Shown: piece after piece, positions 8,121-15,724 of the stretch
How positions within the stretch are numbered: position 1 is the first letter of the stretch
How the letters are laid out: each line of letters starts with the position of its first letter
DNA from: Bacteroidia bacterium
GTDB lineage: Bacteria; Bacteroidota; Bacteroidia; B-17B0; Aurantibacillaceae
Direction: 5' to 3'
NCBI GenBank assembly: GCA_016787895.1
Contig: JAEUTN010000020.1
Span: 248,001 to 312,000, forward strand
Length of the DNA stretch: 64,000 bases
Position numbers and translations under genes: made by a program
Notes under the pieces: model-generated
The model's input: only the letters and a program-made list of their open reading frames with translations
What the model was told of the DNA's origin: nothing
The model's database searches: none

Positions 8121-9221
8121 TCAGGAAGGAAAGGTCCTGCGCTCAATAAATCCGCCACCAACAAGGTCTCTGCCTTCGTAAATCACAGCGCTTTGCCCCG
8201 GCGCCAGGCCGCTCACCGCTTCGTGGAAAATCACGTCGAGCTTATTGTCTATCACGTTTATGGTAGCCGGTTTGCCCGAATCCTTGTAACGAATTTTGGT
8301 TAAGCCTACAAAATCAGGTGGCAACTCCGCGTATTTAATCAGGTTAAAATCCCTCACCCGCATGTGGTTTTCCAAAAGGTCATCCTTATCGCCCAGCACA
8401 ACGGTATTGGTTTCGGGTATAATTTCTTTCACAAACACAGGTGCTCCAAGCGCAATATCCAGGCCCTTGCGCTGACCCACCGTATAAAACGGATAGCCCC
8501 TGTGCCGGCCCACTTTTTTTCCTTTAAAAAAATAATCTCCGCCTTCCACCTGAGCTTCCAGTTCAGGACGACGGTGTTTCAGAAAGGCGCGGTAATCATT
8601 ATCCGGCACAAAACAAATGTCGTAACTCTCGCTTTTGTTCGCCAAATCGTGAAACCCCGCCTGACGGGCCATTTCCTTAATTTCCGTTTTTTTGTACCCA
8701 CCCAAAGGAAACATGGTGCGTTTCAGGCTGTCCTGCCCAAGCCCCCACAACACGTAGGTTTGGTCTTTGGTTTCATCAAGACCTTTGGATACCAGGTAAC
8801 GCCCCTTCTCTTCTCTCACCTGAGCGTAATGCCCGGTAGCAATAAATTCGCAGTCCAGCATGTCGGCACGTTTCAGTAAAGCGTCCCATTTGATGTGGGT
8901 ATTGCAAAGCACGCAGGGATTGGGTGTTCTCCCGGCCAGGTATTCTTCAACAAAGTTGTTGATGATAAATTCTCCGAATTCCCCGCGAATGTCGAGGATG
9001 TAATGAGGGAAACCAAAATTAACTGCCATGCTTCGGGCATCGTTAATGCTATCTAAACTGCAACAGCCGGTTTCACGTTTTCCGGCCCCCGAGCTGTCGT
9101 AATCCCAGGTTTTCATGGTAATGCCAATCACCTCATAACCCTGCTCGTGCAGCATCATGGCGGTAACCGAGGAGTCAATGCCCCCGCTCATAGCAACCAA
9201 TACTTTACCTTTTTTGCTCAT
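8121..9221 (-). CDS. mnmA: tRNA-specific 2-thiouridylase
   Basis: Installs the 2-thio group on wobble U34 of Lys, Glu and Gln tRNAs. The ATP-pyrophosphatase PP-loop SGGIDSS is at residues 12-18. The catalytic Cys103 is in TPNPCVLCN, and the persulfide-receiving second Cys is in SYDICFVPD around residue 205. The central domain carries YTVGQRKGL, and the C-terminal beta-barrel ends with GGGFIERR. The 366-aa length is typical. It is the first gene of the minus-strand run with fabD. Confidence 0.96.
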   Translation of the reverse strand: MSKKGKVLVAMSGGIDSSVTAMMLHEQGYEVIGITMKTWDYDSSGAGKRETGCCSLDSINDARSMAVNFGFPHYILDIRGEFGEFIINNFVEEYLAGRTPNPCVLCNTHIKWDALLKRADMLDCEFIATGHYAQVREEKGRYLVSKGLDETKDQTYVLWGLGQDSLKRTMFPLGGYKKTEIKEMARQAGFHDLANKSESYDICFVPDNDYRAFLKHRRPELEAQVEGGDYFFKGKKVGRHRGYPFYTVGQRKGLDIALGAPVFVKEIIPETNTVVLGDKDDLLENHMRVRDFNLIKYAELPPDFVGLTKIRYKDSGKPATINVIDNKLDVIFHEAVSGLAPGQSAVIYEGRDLVGGGFIERRTFPS

Positions 9222-9318
9222 GGAAATTGTCCGGTAAATTTAGGAAGAAATGCTCCATCACCGGTGAAACACCGCAAAATTTAGGCTTTCATAACGTTAA
9301 TCGAAACCAATGCCCGTT

Positions 9319-10107
9319 TTACTTTGTCCCCGTTTTTTTAGGGTTCGTTGGTGTACTTGTTTTTTTTACACTACCCGGCTCAGGTGTTTTGTTTTTGGCA
9401 AAAAACGCATCGGTTTCTTTTTGAGAAGCCTGAACTCCGTTTTTATACAATTCCTTTTCTTTGATTTTACCATCCTCGCTGCGGTAAATCCAGGGACCAT
9501 TTTTTAAATCCTTTTTAAAAAACCCATTCGCCACTTCGGCGCCATTGGGGTAATAATAAATAAAACGACCTTCACGAACTCCTGAAACGTATTGCCCCTT
9601 GGTTTTTATTTTATTTTTTTCATAGTATTCGGTAAAGGGTCCGTCCTCAAGCCCGTTTTTAAAGGTTTTAATTTCAGTCACCGTTCCATCGGGCAGGTAC
9701 ACATAACTCTCCCCGTTTTTTTTGCCTTTCAAATAGGTTTCTTTCGAAATCAGGGTGCCCATCTCATCGTAATAAGTCCAAACACTGTCTTTGGTTTCTT
9801 TGTCAGAATATTTTCCATAAGCAGCCAACTTGCCATTGAAGTGAAAATGTTTGGCATAGGAAGTTTTACCGTCGGCCTTAAAATCAATAATGGCTTTAAC
9901 CGAATCGTTGCTGTTATAATATTTAAAAACGCCAACCGGTTTATCGTCTTTAAAACGTCCCTCGTAAATCAGCTTTCCTGTTTTCTCGTCCGTTTTTTTC
10001 CAGTACCCCTGTTTACGGCCTTGTTCGTCCTTTTGCTGGGCGTAAAAAGCAGGACATAGCAAAATGAATAACGTCAGATATAAAAAGCTGTGTGTGTATT
10101 TTTTCAT
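9319..10107 (-). CDS. secreted MORN/YwqK-like repeat protein
   Basis: 262-aa protein with a signal peptide (about residues 1-23, ending AFYAQ), followed by at least six tandem ~22-residue MORN-variant repeats. Examples are RKQGYWKKTDEKTGKLIYEG, KKNGESYVYLPDGTVTEIKT, LEDGPFTEYYEKNKIKTKGQ and VREGRFIYYYPNGAEVANGF. Such proteins are often named 'YwqK family antitoxin' in databases. Nothing here supports a toxin-antitoxin role, and the signal peptide argues for a periplasmic or surface structural role. The C-terminal tail is rich in Lys, Pro and Thr and low in complexity. Confidence 0.8.
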   Translation of the reverse strand: MKKYTHSFLYLTLFILLCPAFYAQQKDEQGRKQGYWKKTDEKTGKLIYEGRFKDDKPVGVFKYYNSNDSVKAIIDFKADGKTSYAKHFHFNGKLAAYGKYSDKETKDSVWTYYDEMGTLISKETYLKGKKNGESYVYLPDGTVTEIKTFKNGLEDGPFTEYYEKNKIKTKGQYVSGVREGRFIYYYPNGAEVANGFFKKDLKNGPWIYRSEDGKIKEKELYKNGVQASQKETDAFFAKNKTPEPGSVKKTSTPTNPKKTGTK

Positions 10108-10177
10108 ACGCGGGTAAAGATAAGGAATTCAATTTTCTGAAACCGAACAACTTTATTCACACGAGTGAGTCGTTTTG

Positions 10178-10389
10178 TTTGGGCGAGCCCCCTGAAGCGA
10201 GGTGTTTGAATTTTATCCTTGGCCTCTGCTTCAGGGGTCGCGCTTTCCGCTTTAGCCCGCTAAGCAGGCCAACAGCCGCCCAAAATACGGCCGCTGCGCG
10301 GTCTTTGTCCTGCCGGCCAAAGTCTGCGCCCGGCTTCGGCTGTAAGGCCTCCTGGCGCGGGGCTGCCGCTTCAATCGCTCTCGCAACCC
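10178..10389 (-). repeat. dispersed structured element, copy R1
   Basis: GC-rich island in an AT-rich gap, one of four related elements in this window. On the minus strand it begins TTGCGAGAGCGATTGAAGC (from 10387) and ends GCTCGCCCAAA (at 10178). It carries GGCCAAAGACC-type and AAAGC..GCGACCCCTGAAGC segments, the latter also found in copy R4. The proximal hairpin, CCCCTGAAGCGAGG (10189-10202) pairing with CCTCTGCTTCAGGGG (10223-10237), is nearly the same as the hairpin in R4. It lies 59 bp beyond the stop codon of the P-loop kinase gene. The 84-aa frame inside it is not considered real. Confidence 0.7.
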
Positions 10390-10447
10390 GGTAATTAATA
10401 AATCTTAGCATAAAAACCTTTCGTGTTCAGAAGTATAATGCCTGAAT

Positions 10448-10852
10448 TCAAAAAAGTTTCACCTTGTATTTGTCCGCCATTTTTTGGATTTGCTCATCGC
10501 TGATGCCATGGGTGTTTTTTTGTTTGTGGTAATTTTCAACCGTGCAAACAAACAAGGTATAGTTAAAGGCTGAGGCGAGTTTAAAATAAGTTTCTAATTC
10601 CCAATCAAGGGTAAAGGTATTATCAATGAATATTTTCTCCTTCCCATTTTCCATGGCTTTCCTGCAATTTTCTTCGCAAGCTTTGTAAGCCAGGTGATTT
10701 TTATCGAATTCAAAACGGTAAACCCCTGTTTTGGCATCGGTAAAATAATCGTCAACCGAAAACACAGGCCATTGGTCTTCAGCCAGTACTTTGGCCAGGC
10801 TGCTTTTACCGGCGCCCGGGAGGCCGCGCAACAGGATGAGGCTGGGATGCAT
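10448..10852 (-). CDS. P-loop ATPase/kinase, N4BP2-like
   Basis: Small 134-aa P-loop protein. Walker A (GLPGAGKSS) is at residues 9-17. A VDDYF motif and a FIDNTFTL motif resemble the polynucleotide-kinase-like ATP-binding domain of N4BP2-type proteins. It is short for the family but complete from Met to stop. Substrate unknown; nucleic acid or nucleotide is a guess from fold. The repeat element R1 follows its stop codon. Confidence 0.75.
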   Translation of the reverse strand: MHPSLILLRGLPGAGKSSLAKVLAEDQWPVFSVDDYFTDAKTGVYRFEFDKNHLAYKACEENCRKAMENGKEKIFIDNTFTLDWELETYFKLASAFNYTLFVCTVENYHKQKNTHGISDEQIQKMADKYKVKLF

Positions 10853-10932
10853 GCGTTAAAATCGGTAAAAATAAATAATCGATAGCTGTACCACCCATTT
10901 GAATATCATGAGAGGGCTGTTTAAGACTTCAA

Positions 10933-11262
10933 TTACGCCATTTGAACTGAGGTAATTCTTACCTCTAAAGCCATGGGTTTATTTGGGTCAGCGTTAGGAC
11001 TGATATCTATTATGAATTTTGTGTGAGATACCTCTTCGCTAATTGGTGTAAAAACATTTTCAACCGCCTTGAGCACAAATTGATCAAATTTAACGCGATC
11101 TGCAGCGCCATTGATTAGTTTTTCCAGATGGTCAGAAAAGGCTTTTAACAAAGCTCCTCCCAACACGACGTCACCATAGGTTTCAGGCAAAATTTTGTGT
11201 TTGGAATTAGATTTTTTCTTGATTTTTTTTGATTTTTCTTTTTTGTCGTGTTTTTTGTTCAT
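10933..11262 (-). CDS. small conserved-looking protein of unknown function
   Basis: 109 aa. The first ~24 residues are almost all Lys, Ser, Asn and His (MNKKHDKKEKSKKIKKKSN), suggesting a nucleic-acid-contacting or disordered tail. The rest looks like a compact folded domain (GDVVLGGALLKAFSDHLEKL... LEVRITSVQMA). It is preceded by the SpoIIE phosphatase gene 37 bp upstream in the same direction, so the two may be co-transcribed. No family recognised. Confidence 0.6.
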   Translation of the reverse strand: MNKKHDKKEKSKKIKKKSNSKHKILPETYGDVVLGGALLKAFSDHLEKLINGAADRVKFDQFVLKAVENVFTPISEEVSHTKFIIDISPNADPNKPMALEVRITSVQMA

Positions 11263-11299
11263 AGGTTTTGGTTTTAATACGTTTATTTTTGAATGTGGT

Positions 11300-13366
11300 T
11301 TAAGAAATTCTTGTACCTATCACACACACATCATCCAATTGCTCGAGTTCTCCCTTCCAATTTTCAAAGGCCGCTTCTATTTTGGTTTTTTGTTCTTGCA
11401 TAGTTAAACCGCATACACTTAACAAAAGGTTCTCAAACTGCTTGTATTTGTATTTTTTTCCGAGCGGTCCTCCAAATTGATCAGCAAATCCATCTGTAAA
11501 AGTATATACCATGTCTCCTTTTTCCAGTTGAATTTCATTGTAACTAAAATCAACAGGTTCTTCAACACTTTTACCAACTGGCATTTTGTCGGCTTTGCAG
11601 TTAAGCAGTGCATTTTTGCGAACAATATAGAAGGAATTATTTGCAGCAGCATACATGAGTTTTCGTTTCGAGGCATCCAAGAGACAAACAACAGCATCCA
11701 TGCCATCTCTACTTTCTACTTTACTTCCTTCGGGGTTGAGTGCCTTTACAATTTCTTCCCTCACCCTGTTAAGTATAAGGTCGGGTCGCTGAATATTATA
11801 CTCGGTAATGGTTTGCCTTAAGGTGGTGATAAAAAGTAAACTCATAAAGGCACCCGGAACCCCATGTCCCGTGCAATCGCCGGTAATGTATATAAATCCG
11901 GCATCAGTTGGAATAGCCCAGTAAAAATCCCCGCTTACCACGGCTTTGGGTTTAAAAAATACAAAATGTTCAGGCAAATGTTTCTGGATTAAGGTATCGC
12001 TGGCCAAAAGGGCAAATTGAATTCGCCTGGCATATTGAATTGAATCAAGAATCTCTTTCTGATTTTCTTCTATGATGCGGTTTTGTGAGTCTAAAAGTGT
12101 GTTCTTTTTTCTGATTTTGGAATAAGCTACAAATGCTCCTAGCAGGGCGGCCAAAACAGTAACAAGGATGAGGTATAAGTAATTTCTTGTTGTTCTGTAA
12201 CTTTTGTTTTCTATTTGCAGGAGCTGGTTGGCTTTTTCTTTTTTTTCGCTTTCGTACTTTTCCTGCATTTCGTTGATCTGTTTTACAGTTTCAAGGTTGT
12301 AAATGCTGTCCCTGTATTGTTCATGTAGCTCGAGGTAATTCAATCCGCTAATAAAATCCTTTTGCATAAAATAATAATAGGCATAGAGCTTAGAAAGATC
12401 TTCCTGATGTTTTTCAATTTTATTCAGTTTTTCCAGATGAATCAATTGTTTCATGTATACCATGGCCGAATCAAGATTTTTATTATCCAGATAAATGGCT
12501 GCCATATTCCCTACAATACTCATTTCGAGTAATGGGTCCTGCATGGGAATGGCTCTGGCGTTTTTAAGCGATTCAAGTGCCAGACTCTGTTTCATTTGTT
12601 TGTTGTAAAGGGTGGCAAGGTTTACGTAAGTGTATGCCACCTGTGAAGGTACGCCGGCATCTATGCCAGATTTTAAGGCCAGTTTTAAATAGTATTCTGA
12701 ACTATCGTATTGTTCTGTTTCCTTGTATACAATACCTATACCTTGGTAGACAGTGTGCAGATCCTTAGGATTTTCGCGGTATAAAGAATAAGATTTTCTA
12801 AAATACATCAGGGCTTTATCGTAGAGTTTAAGGGAAGTATAAATGGTGCCCAGATTACTGAGGTAGACTTGTGAACCCTCCTCAAACCCAAGTTCTGCTT
12901 CTTTCCTTAAGCCTTCCTCATAATAGCTAAGTGCAGTTTGGTGTTCGTTGAGCATGTAATAAATGCCACCAATGTTGTTCAGGCTTTTAAGTTCCCCTTC
13001 ACTGTCATGGATCTTCCTCCGCATGGCCAAACCTTTTTCGTAATAGAACAAGGCAGAATCAAATTCGGAGATATAGTAGAATAAATTACCCCTGTTGTGC
13101 CAAAACGTGGCCAAGCCTTTGCCGGGAGCTAGTCCTTTTGTTTCTTTCAAAGCCTCCTGGTAAACCCGCTCCGACTCCTCGTAATTGCCTGCTCTGATAA
13201 GAATCACAGCAATCTGGCTTTTCCAGGCCAATATATCATCACTTTTACCCGAGGATGCTACAAGTTTTTTCAGTGAGTCGATTTTACGCTCAACATTCTG
13301 TGAATGGGCGTTCAAAACACAAACAAACAGTGCAAGTACAAAAAAATATTTAAGCAGCGTTTTCAG
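11300..13366 (-). CDS. TPR-repeat SpoIIE-type serine phosphatase
   Basis: Signalling protein. A signal peptide is followed by about seven TPR repeats (RVYQEALKETKGLAPG through EKLNKIEKHQEDL). A single membrane segment (YLYLILVTVLAALLGAFVAY) and a short coiled coil come next, then a PP2C/SpoIIE phosphatase domain with VVSGDFYWA, TGDCTGHGVPGAFMS and YTFTDGFADQ. The usual reading places TPRs in the periplasm and the phosphatase in the cytoplasm, acting on an anti-sigma-antagonist or similar. The first conventional start codon is TTG at 13315, inside the hydrophobic stretch. The in-frame upstream sequence reads KTLLKYFFVLALFVCVLNAHSQ, a clear signal peptide. I therefore place the start at the CTG at 13366, where an ATG would be expected. 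Confidence 0.88.
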   Translation of the reverse strand: MKTLLKYFFVLALFVCVLNAHSQNVERKIDSLKKLVASSGKSDDILAWKSQIAVILIRAGNYEESERVYQEALKETKGLAPGKGLATFWHNRGNLFYYISEFDSALFYYEKGLAMRRKIHDSEGELKSLNNIGGIYYMLNEHQTALSYYEEGLRKEAELGFEEGSQVYLSNLGTIYTSLKLYDKALMYFRKSYSLYRENPKDLHTVYQGIGIVYKETEQYDSSEYYLKLALKSGIDAGVPSQVAYTYVNLATLYNKQMKQSLALESLKNARAIPMQDPLLEMSIVGNMAAIYLDNKNLDSAMVYMKQLIHLEKLNKIEKHQEDLSKLYAYYYFMQKDFISGLNYLELHEQYRDSIYNLETVKQINEMQEKYESEKKEKANQLLQIENKSYRTTRNYLYLILVTVLAALLGAFVAYSKIRKKNTLLDSQNRIIEENQKEILDSIQYARRIQFALLASDTLIQKHLPEHFVFFKPKAVVSGDFYWAIPTDAGFIYITGDCTGHGVPGAFMSLLFITTLRQTITEYNIQRPDLILNRVREEIVKALNPEGSKVESRDGMDAVVCLLDASKRKLMYAAANNSFYIVRKNALLNCKADKMPVGKSVEEPVDFSYNEIQLEKGDMVYTFTDGFADQFGGPLGKKYKYKQFENLLLSVCGLTMQEQKTKIEAAFENWKGELEQLDDVCVIGTRIS

Positions 13367-13412
13367 GTATACAAAGTATAAAAAATCCTTTTGAATTTAA
13401 AACGCATCTCAA

Positions 13413-13443
13413 CTTGGGAAATTCTTCAAAAAGGGTACATTTA
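13413..13443 (+). promoter_or_regulatory. candidate promoter of the epimerase gene
   Basis: TTG at 13414-13416, a 19-bp spacer and TACATTTA at 13436-13443, one base from the Bacteroidota consensus TAnnTTTG. The start codon is 13 bp further on. Confidence 0.45.
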
Positions 13444-13456
13444 ACACCTTAATTCT

Positions 13457-14449
13457 ATGCGTCCTGTTATTCTTACTCATTTCAGCTATCTTGTTACCGG
13501 AGGTGCAGGCTTTATTGGTTCCAATTTGTGTGAGGCCCTGCTCGGTTCAGGGAATAAGGTGGTTTGTCTGGATAACCTGGCCACCGGCCGTATTCAAAAC
13601 ATTGACGCGTTCATGCAGAATCCTGATTTTTCATTTATCAGGGGAGATATCCGCAATATGGACGATTGTAAAAAAGCCGTGCAGGGAGTGGATGTGGTAT
13701 TGCATCAGGCCGCATTGGGTTCAGTGCCCAGGTCCATTAAGGATCCGCAAAGCACACACGAGGTGAATGTGAATGGATTTTTGAATGTCCTTCTTGCAGC
13801 AAGAGATGCAGGCATCAAACGGTTTGTATACGCCTCCAGTTCTTCTGTGTATGGCGATTCAGCAGAGCTTCCAAAAACGGAAGAGAAGATCGGAAAACCA
13901 CTGTCACCTTATGCAGTAAGCAAAACCTGCAACGAACTTTACGCCAACGTGTTTCATAAGGTTTATGGTATGGAAACCATTGGTTTGCGGTATTTTAATG
14001 TGTTCGGTAAACACCAGGACCCTGAGGGCGCTTATGCTGCCGCCATTCCAAAATTTATCAAAGCGCTTATTCAGCATGAAAGTCCGCTGATTCATGGCGA
14101 TGGCAGCCATTCCAGAGATTTTACCTATGTCAAAAATGTGGTGCTGATGAATCAGTTGGCGGCTGCTACTACAAACGAAGAGGCTTTCGGTCAGGTGTTT
14201 AATACCGCGGTTGGTGAGCGCTTTAATTTGAACCAGATGCTTGAGCTCATCAAAACCTATTTAACAAAGTGGGATGCAAAGATTTCTCAGATAGAGGTGA
14301 AATACGGTCCTGAACGCCAGGGTGACATTCCACATTCCTTGGCCTCAATAGAAAAGGCAAAAAGGGTGTTGGGATACCAACCCGCTTATTTGTTTGAAGC
14401 AGGACTTAAAGAGGCCCTGGACTGGTATTGGGAAAATTTACAGCAGTAG
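13457..14449 (+). CDS. NAD-dependent UDP-sugar 4-epimerase (WbpP/TviC-like SDR)
   Basis: Extended short-chain dehydrogenase/reductase that probably interconverts UDP-GlcNAc and UDP-GalNAc (or the uronic acids) for surface polysaccharide. The nucleotide-binding TGGAGFIGSN is at residues 14-23. HQAALGSVPRS is characteristic of the WbpP group. SSSSVYG and the catalytic pair in YAVSK follow, then RYFNVFG. The 330-aa length fits. The gene stands alone on the plus strand between two minus-strand genes, with its stop 2 bp from the convergent ATPase gene. Exact substrate is inferred. Confidence 0.88.
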   Translation: MRPVILTHFSYLVTGGAGFIGSNLCEALLGSGNKVVCLDNLATGRIQNIDAFMQNPDFSFIRGDIRNMDDCKKAVQGVDVVLHQAALGSVPRSIKDPQSTHEVNVNGFLNVLLAARDAGIKRFVYASSSSVYGDSAELPKTEEKIGKPLSPYAVSKTCNELYANVFHKVYGMETIGLRYFNVFGKHQDPEGAYAAAIPKFIKALIQHESPLIHGDGSHSRDFTYVKNVVLMNQLAAATTNEEAFGQVFNTAVGERFNLNQMLELIKTYLTKWDAKISQIEVKYGPERQGDIPHSLASIEKAKRVLGYQPAYLFEAGLKEALDWYWENLQQ

Positions 14450-14450
14450 T

Positions 14451-15590
14451 TTAGAGGATAAAATCCAAATAGGTGTCAGTGTTCACAATCTCAAAACCGG
14501 CATCCGGGTAGGCTTTTGAAAACGCGAGTGGTTGTTTTACTTTTTTGGCGGCACTGTATTTAAATTCGTAGGAGTTTATTTTTTTGTTTTTGACTTCAAC
14601 CAAATCGATTTCCTGTTGATCGTAGGTGCGCCAGAAAAAATAATCCGGATTCAATTTTTTATACGTGTTTCGTTTGAGGCGCTCCATAAACACGTAGTTT
14701 TCCCACAACATGCCTTTGTCGTCTTCCCGCCGCAGTGCAATCGGATTAAAATCCCCGATGATGGCGTTGCGTATGCCATTATCAACAAAATACCAGCGCT
14801 GACTTTTCGAAATTTCCTTGCGCAAATTGTTACTGTAAGCACTTACCTTTTGTAACACAAATACTTTTGTAAGCAAGTTCAGGTATTTTTCAACGGTATT
14901 TTTGCTGATGCCCAATGAGGTGCCCAATTCGTTGTACGACACCTCTTTTCCGATTTGATAAGCGATGAGTTTAAGCAAACTAAACACTACAGTGGCATTG
15001 CGCAAACCATCCAGCACCAGAATGTCCTTTAGTAAATACGCGTTCACCAAATCGCTGAGGTAACGTTTTTTTTCTTCGGCTGTTTTCAGCTGCCAAATTT
15101 CGGGATAGGAGCCAAATACCAGACGTTCTTCTAAATGTTGTTTTGTTTGAAGGGCATTTTCTTTTAATTCTCCCTGCCAAATAGGGTAGAGGTACACCGT
15201 GTTGCTTCTGCCGGTGAGGGGTTCACCCGAAATATTCAATAGATCGAATGCTGAAGATCCGGTCACCAGAATTTTCAAACCCTTGATGGAATCTACCATG
15301 AGTTTGAGCTTTTTGCCGATTTCAGGTATGCCCTGAGCTTCGTCAATCACCAGTAAATCGTTGCCGCTGAGTACCCTCGTGTAATTGCTCACACTGCGTT
15401 GCGCCAGCAGTTTATGTGTATCCTGATCTTCCCCGTTTAAATACAGGTAAGGGCGCTTGTATTTATCAAGCAGATGCTGTAACAATACCGATTTTCCGAC
15501 GCGTCTGGCGCCAAGCAGTAAAGTTACCTTTTGTGGTTTTAGGCTTTTTAGTAATTCAGTTTCCTGAATCCGAAATAGTTCCATGTTCAA
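14451..15590 (-). CDS. AAA_14/DUF4143 ATPase
   Basis: 379-aa ATPase of the AAA_14-DUF4143 type, common in multiple copies in Bacteroidota and of unclear function. Walker A (LGARRVGKSVLL) is at about residues 26-37, Walker B is LLVIDEAQ and sensor-like LVTGSSAFDLL follows. A winged-helix region (LGTSLGISKNTVEKYLNLL) comes next, and the C-terminal DUF4143 domain has a nuclease-like pattern (RTYDQQEIDLVEVKNKKINSYEFKYS). The D..E-x-K arrangement resembles PD-(D/E)xK folds. It is preceded by two near-identical 32-bp repeats that look like an operator. It sits between unrelated housekeeping genes, suggesting an accessory insertion. Confidence 0.88.
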   Translation of the reverse strand: MNMELFRIQETELLKSLKPQKVTLLLGARRVGKSVLLQHLLDKYKRPYLYLNGEDQDTHKLLAQRSVSNYTRVLSGNDLLVIDEAQGIPEIGKKLKLMVDSIKGLKILVTGSSAFDLLNISGEPLTGRSNTVYLYPIWQGELKENALQTKQHLEERLVFGSYPEIWQLKTAEEKKRYLSDLVNAYLLKDILVLDGLRNATVVFSLLKLIAYQIGKEVSYNELGTSLGISKNTVEKYLNLLTKVFVLQKVSAYSNNLRKEISKSQRWYFVDNGIRNAIIGDFNPIALRREDDKGMLWENYVFMERLKRNTYKKLNPDYFFWRTYDQQEIDLVEVKNKKINSYEFKYSAAKKVKQPLAFSKAYPDAGFEIVNTDTYLDFIL

Positions 15591-15626
15591 ATTTACAAAT
15601 TTAGTCAGTGTATTGACAAAATTAAT

Positions 15627-15690
15627 GTAAAAATTGTCATCATAATGACTAAATTTACGTAAAAATTGTCATCATAATGACTAAATTAAC
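15627..15690. repeat. two tandem 32-bp repeats upstream of the AAA_14 ATPase
   Basis: Unit 1 is 15627-15658 and unit 2 is 15659-15690, with 31 of 32 positions identical. Each contains the dyad TTGTCATCATAATGACTAAA, whose half-sites GTCAT and ATGAC are separated by 4 bp. A third, weaker and inverted copy of the dyad lies at 15600-15624 (TTAGTCAGTGTATTGACAAA). The block begins within 40 bp of the ATPase start codon, so an operator for autoregulation is a reasonable inference. Confidence 0.75.
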
Positions 15691-15724
15691 GTTTTTGAAA
15701 CAACTATAAAAGCGGGAGAAAGAC

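Noticed and set aside
9319..10107. Toxin-antitoxin function for the YwqK-like repeat protein
   Set aside because: The name is only inherited from a family label; the protein has a signal peptide and no partner toxin gene nearby.
10157..10411. 84-aa minus-strand frame in the gap before the P-loop kinase gene
   Set aside because: Lies inside the GC-rich structured element R1 and has low-complexity Ala/Arg/Gly composition.
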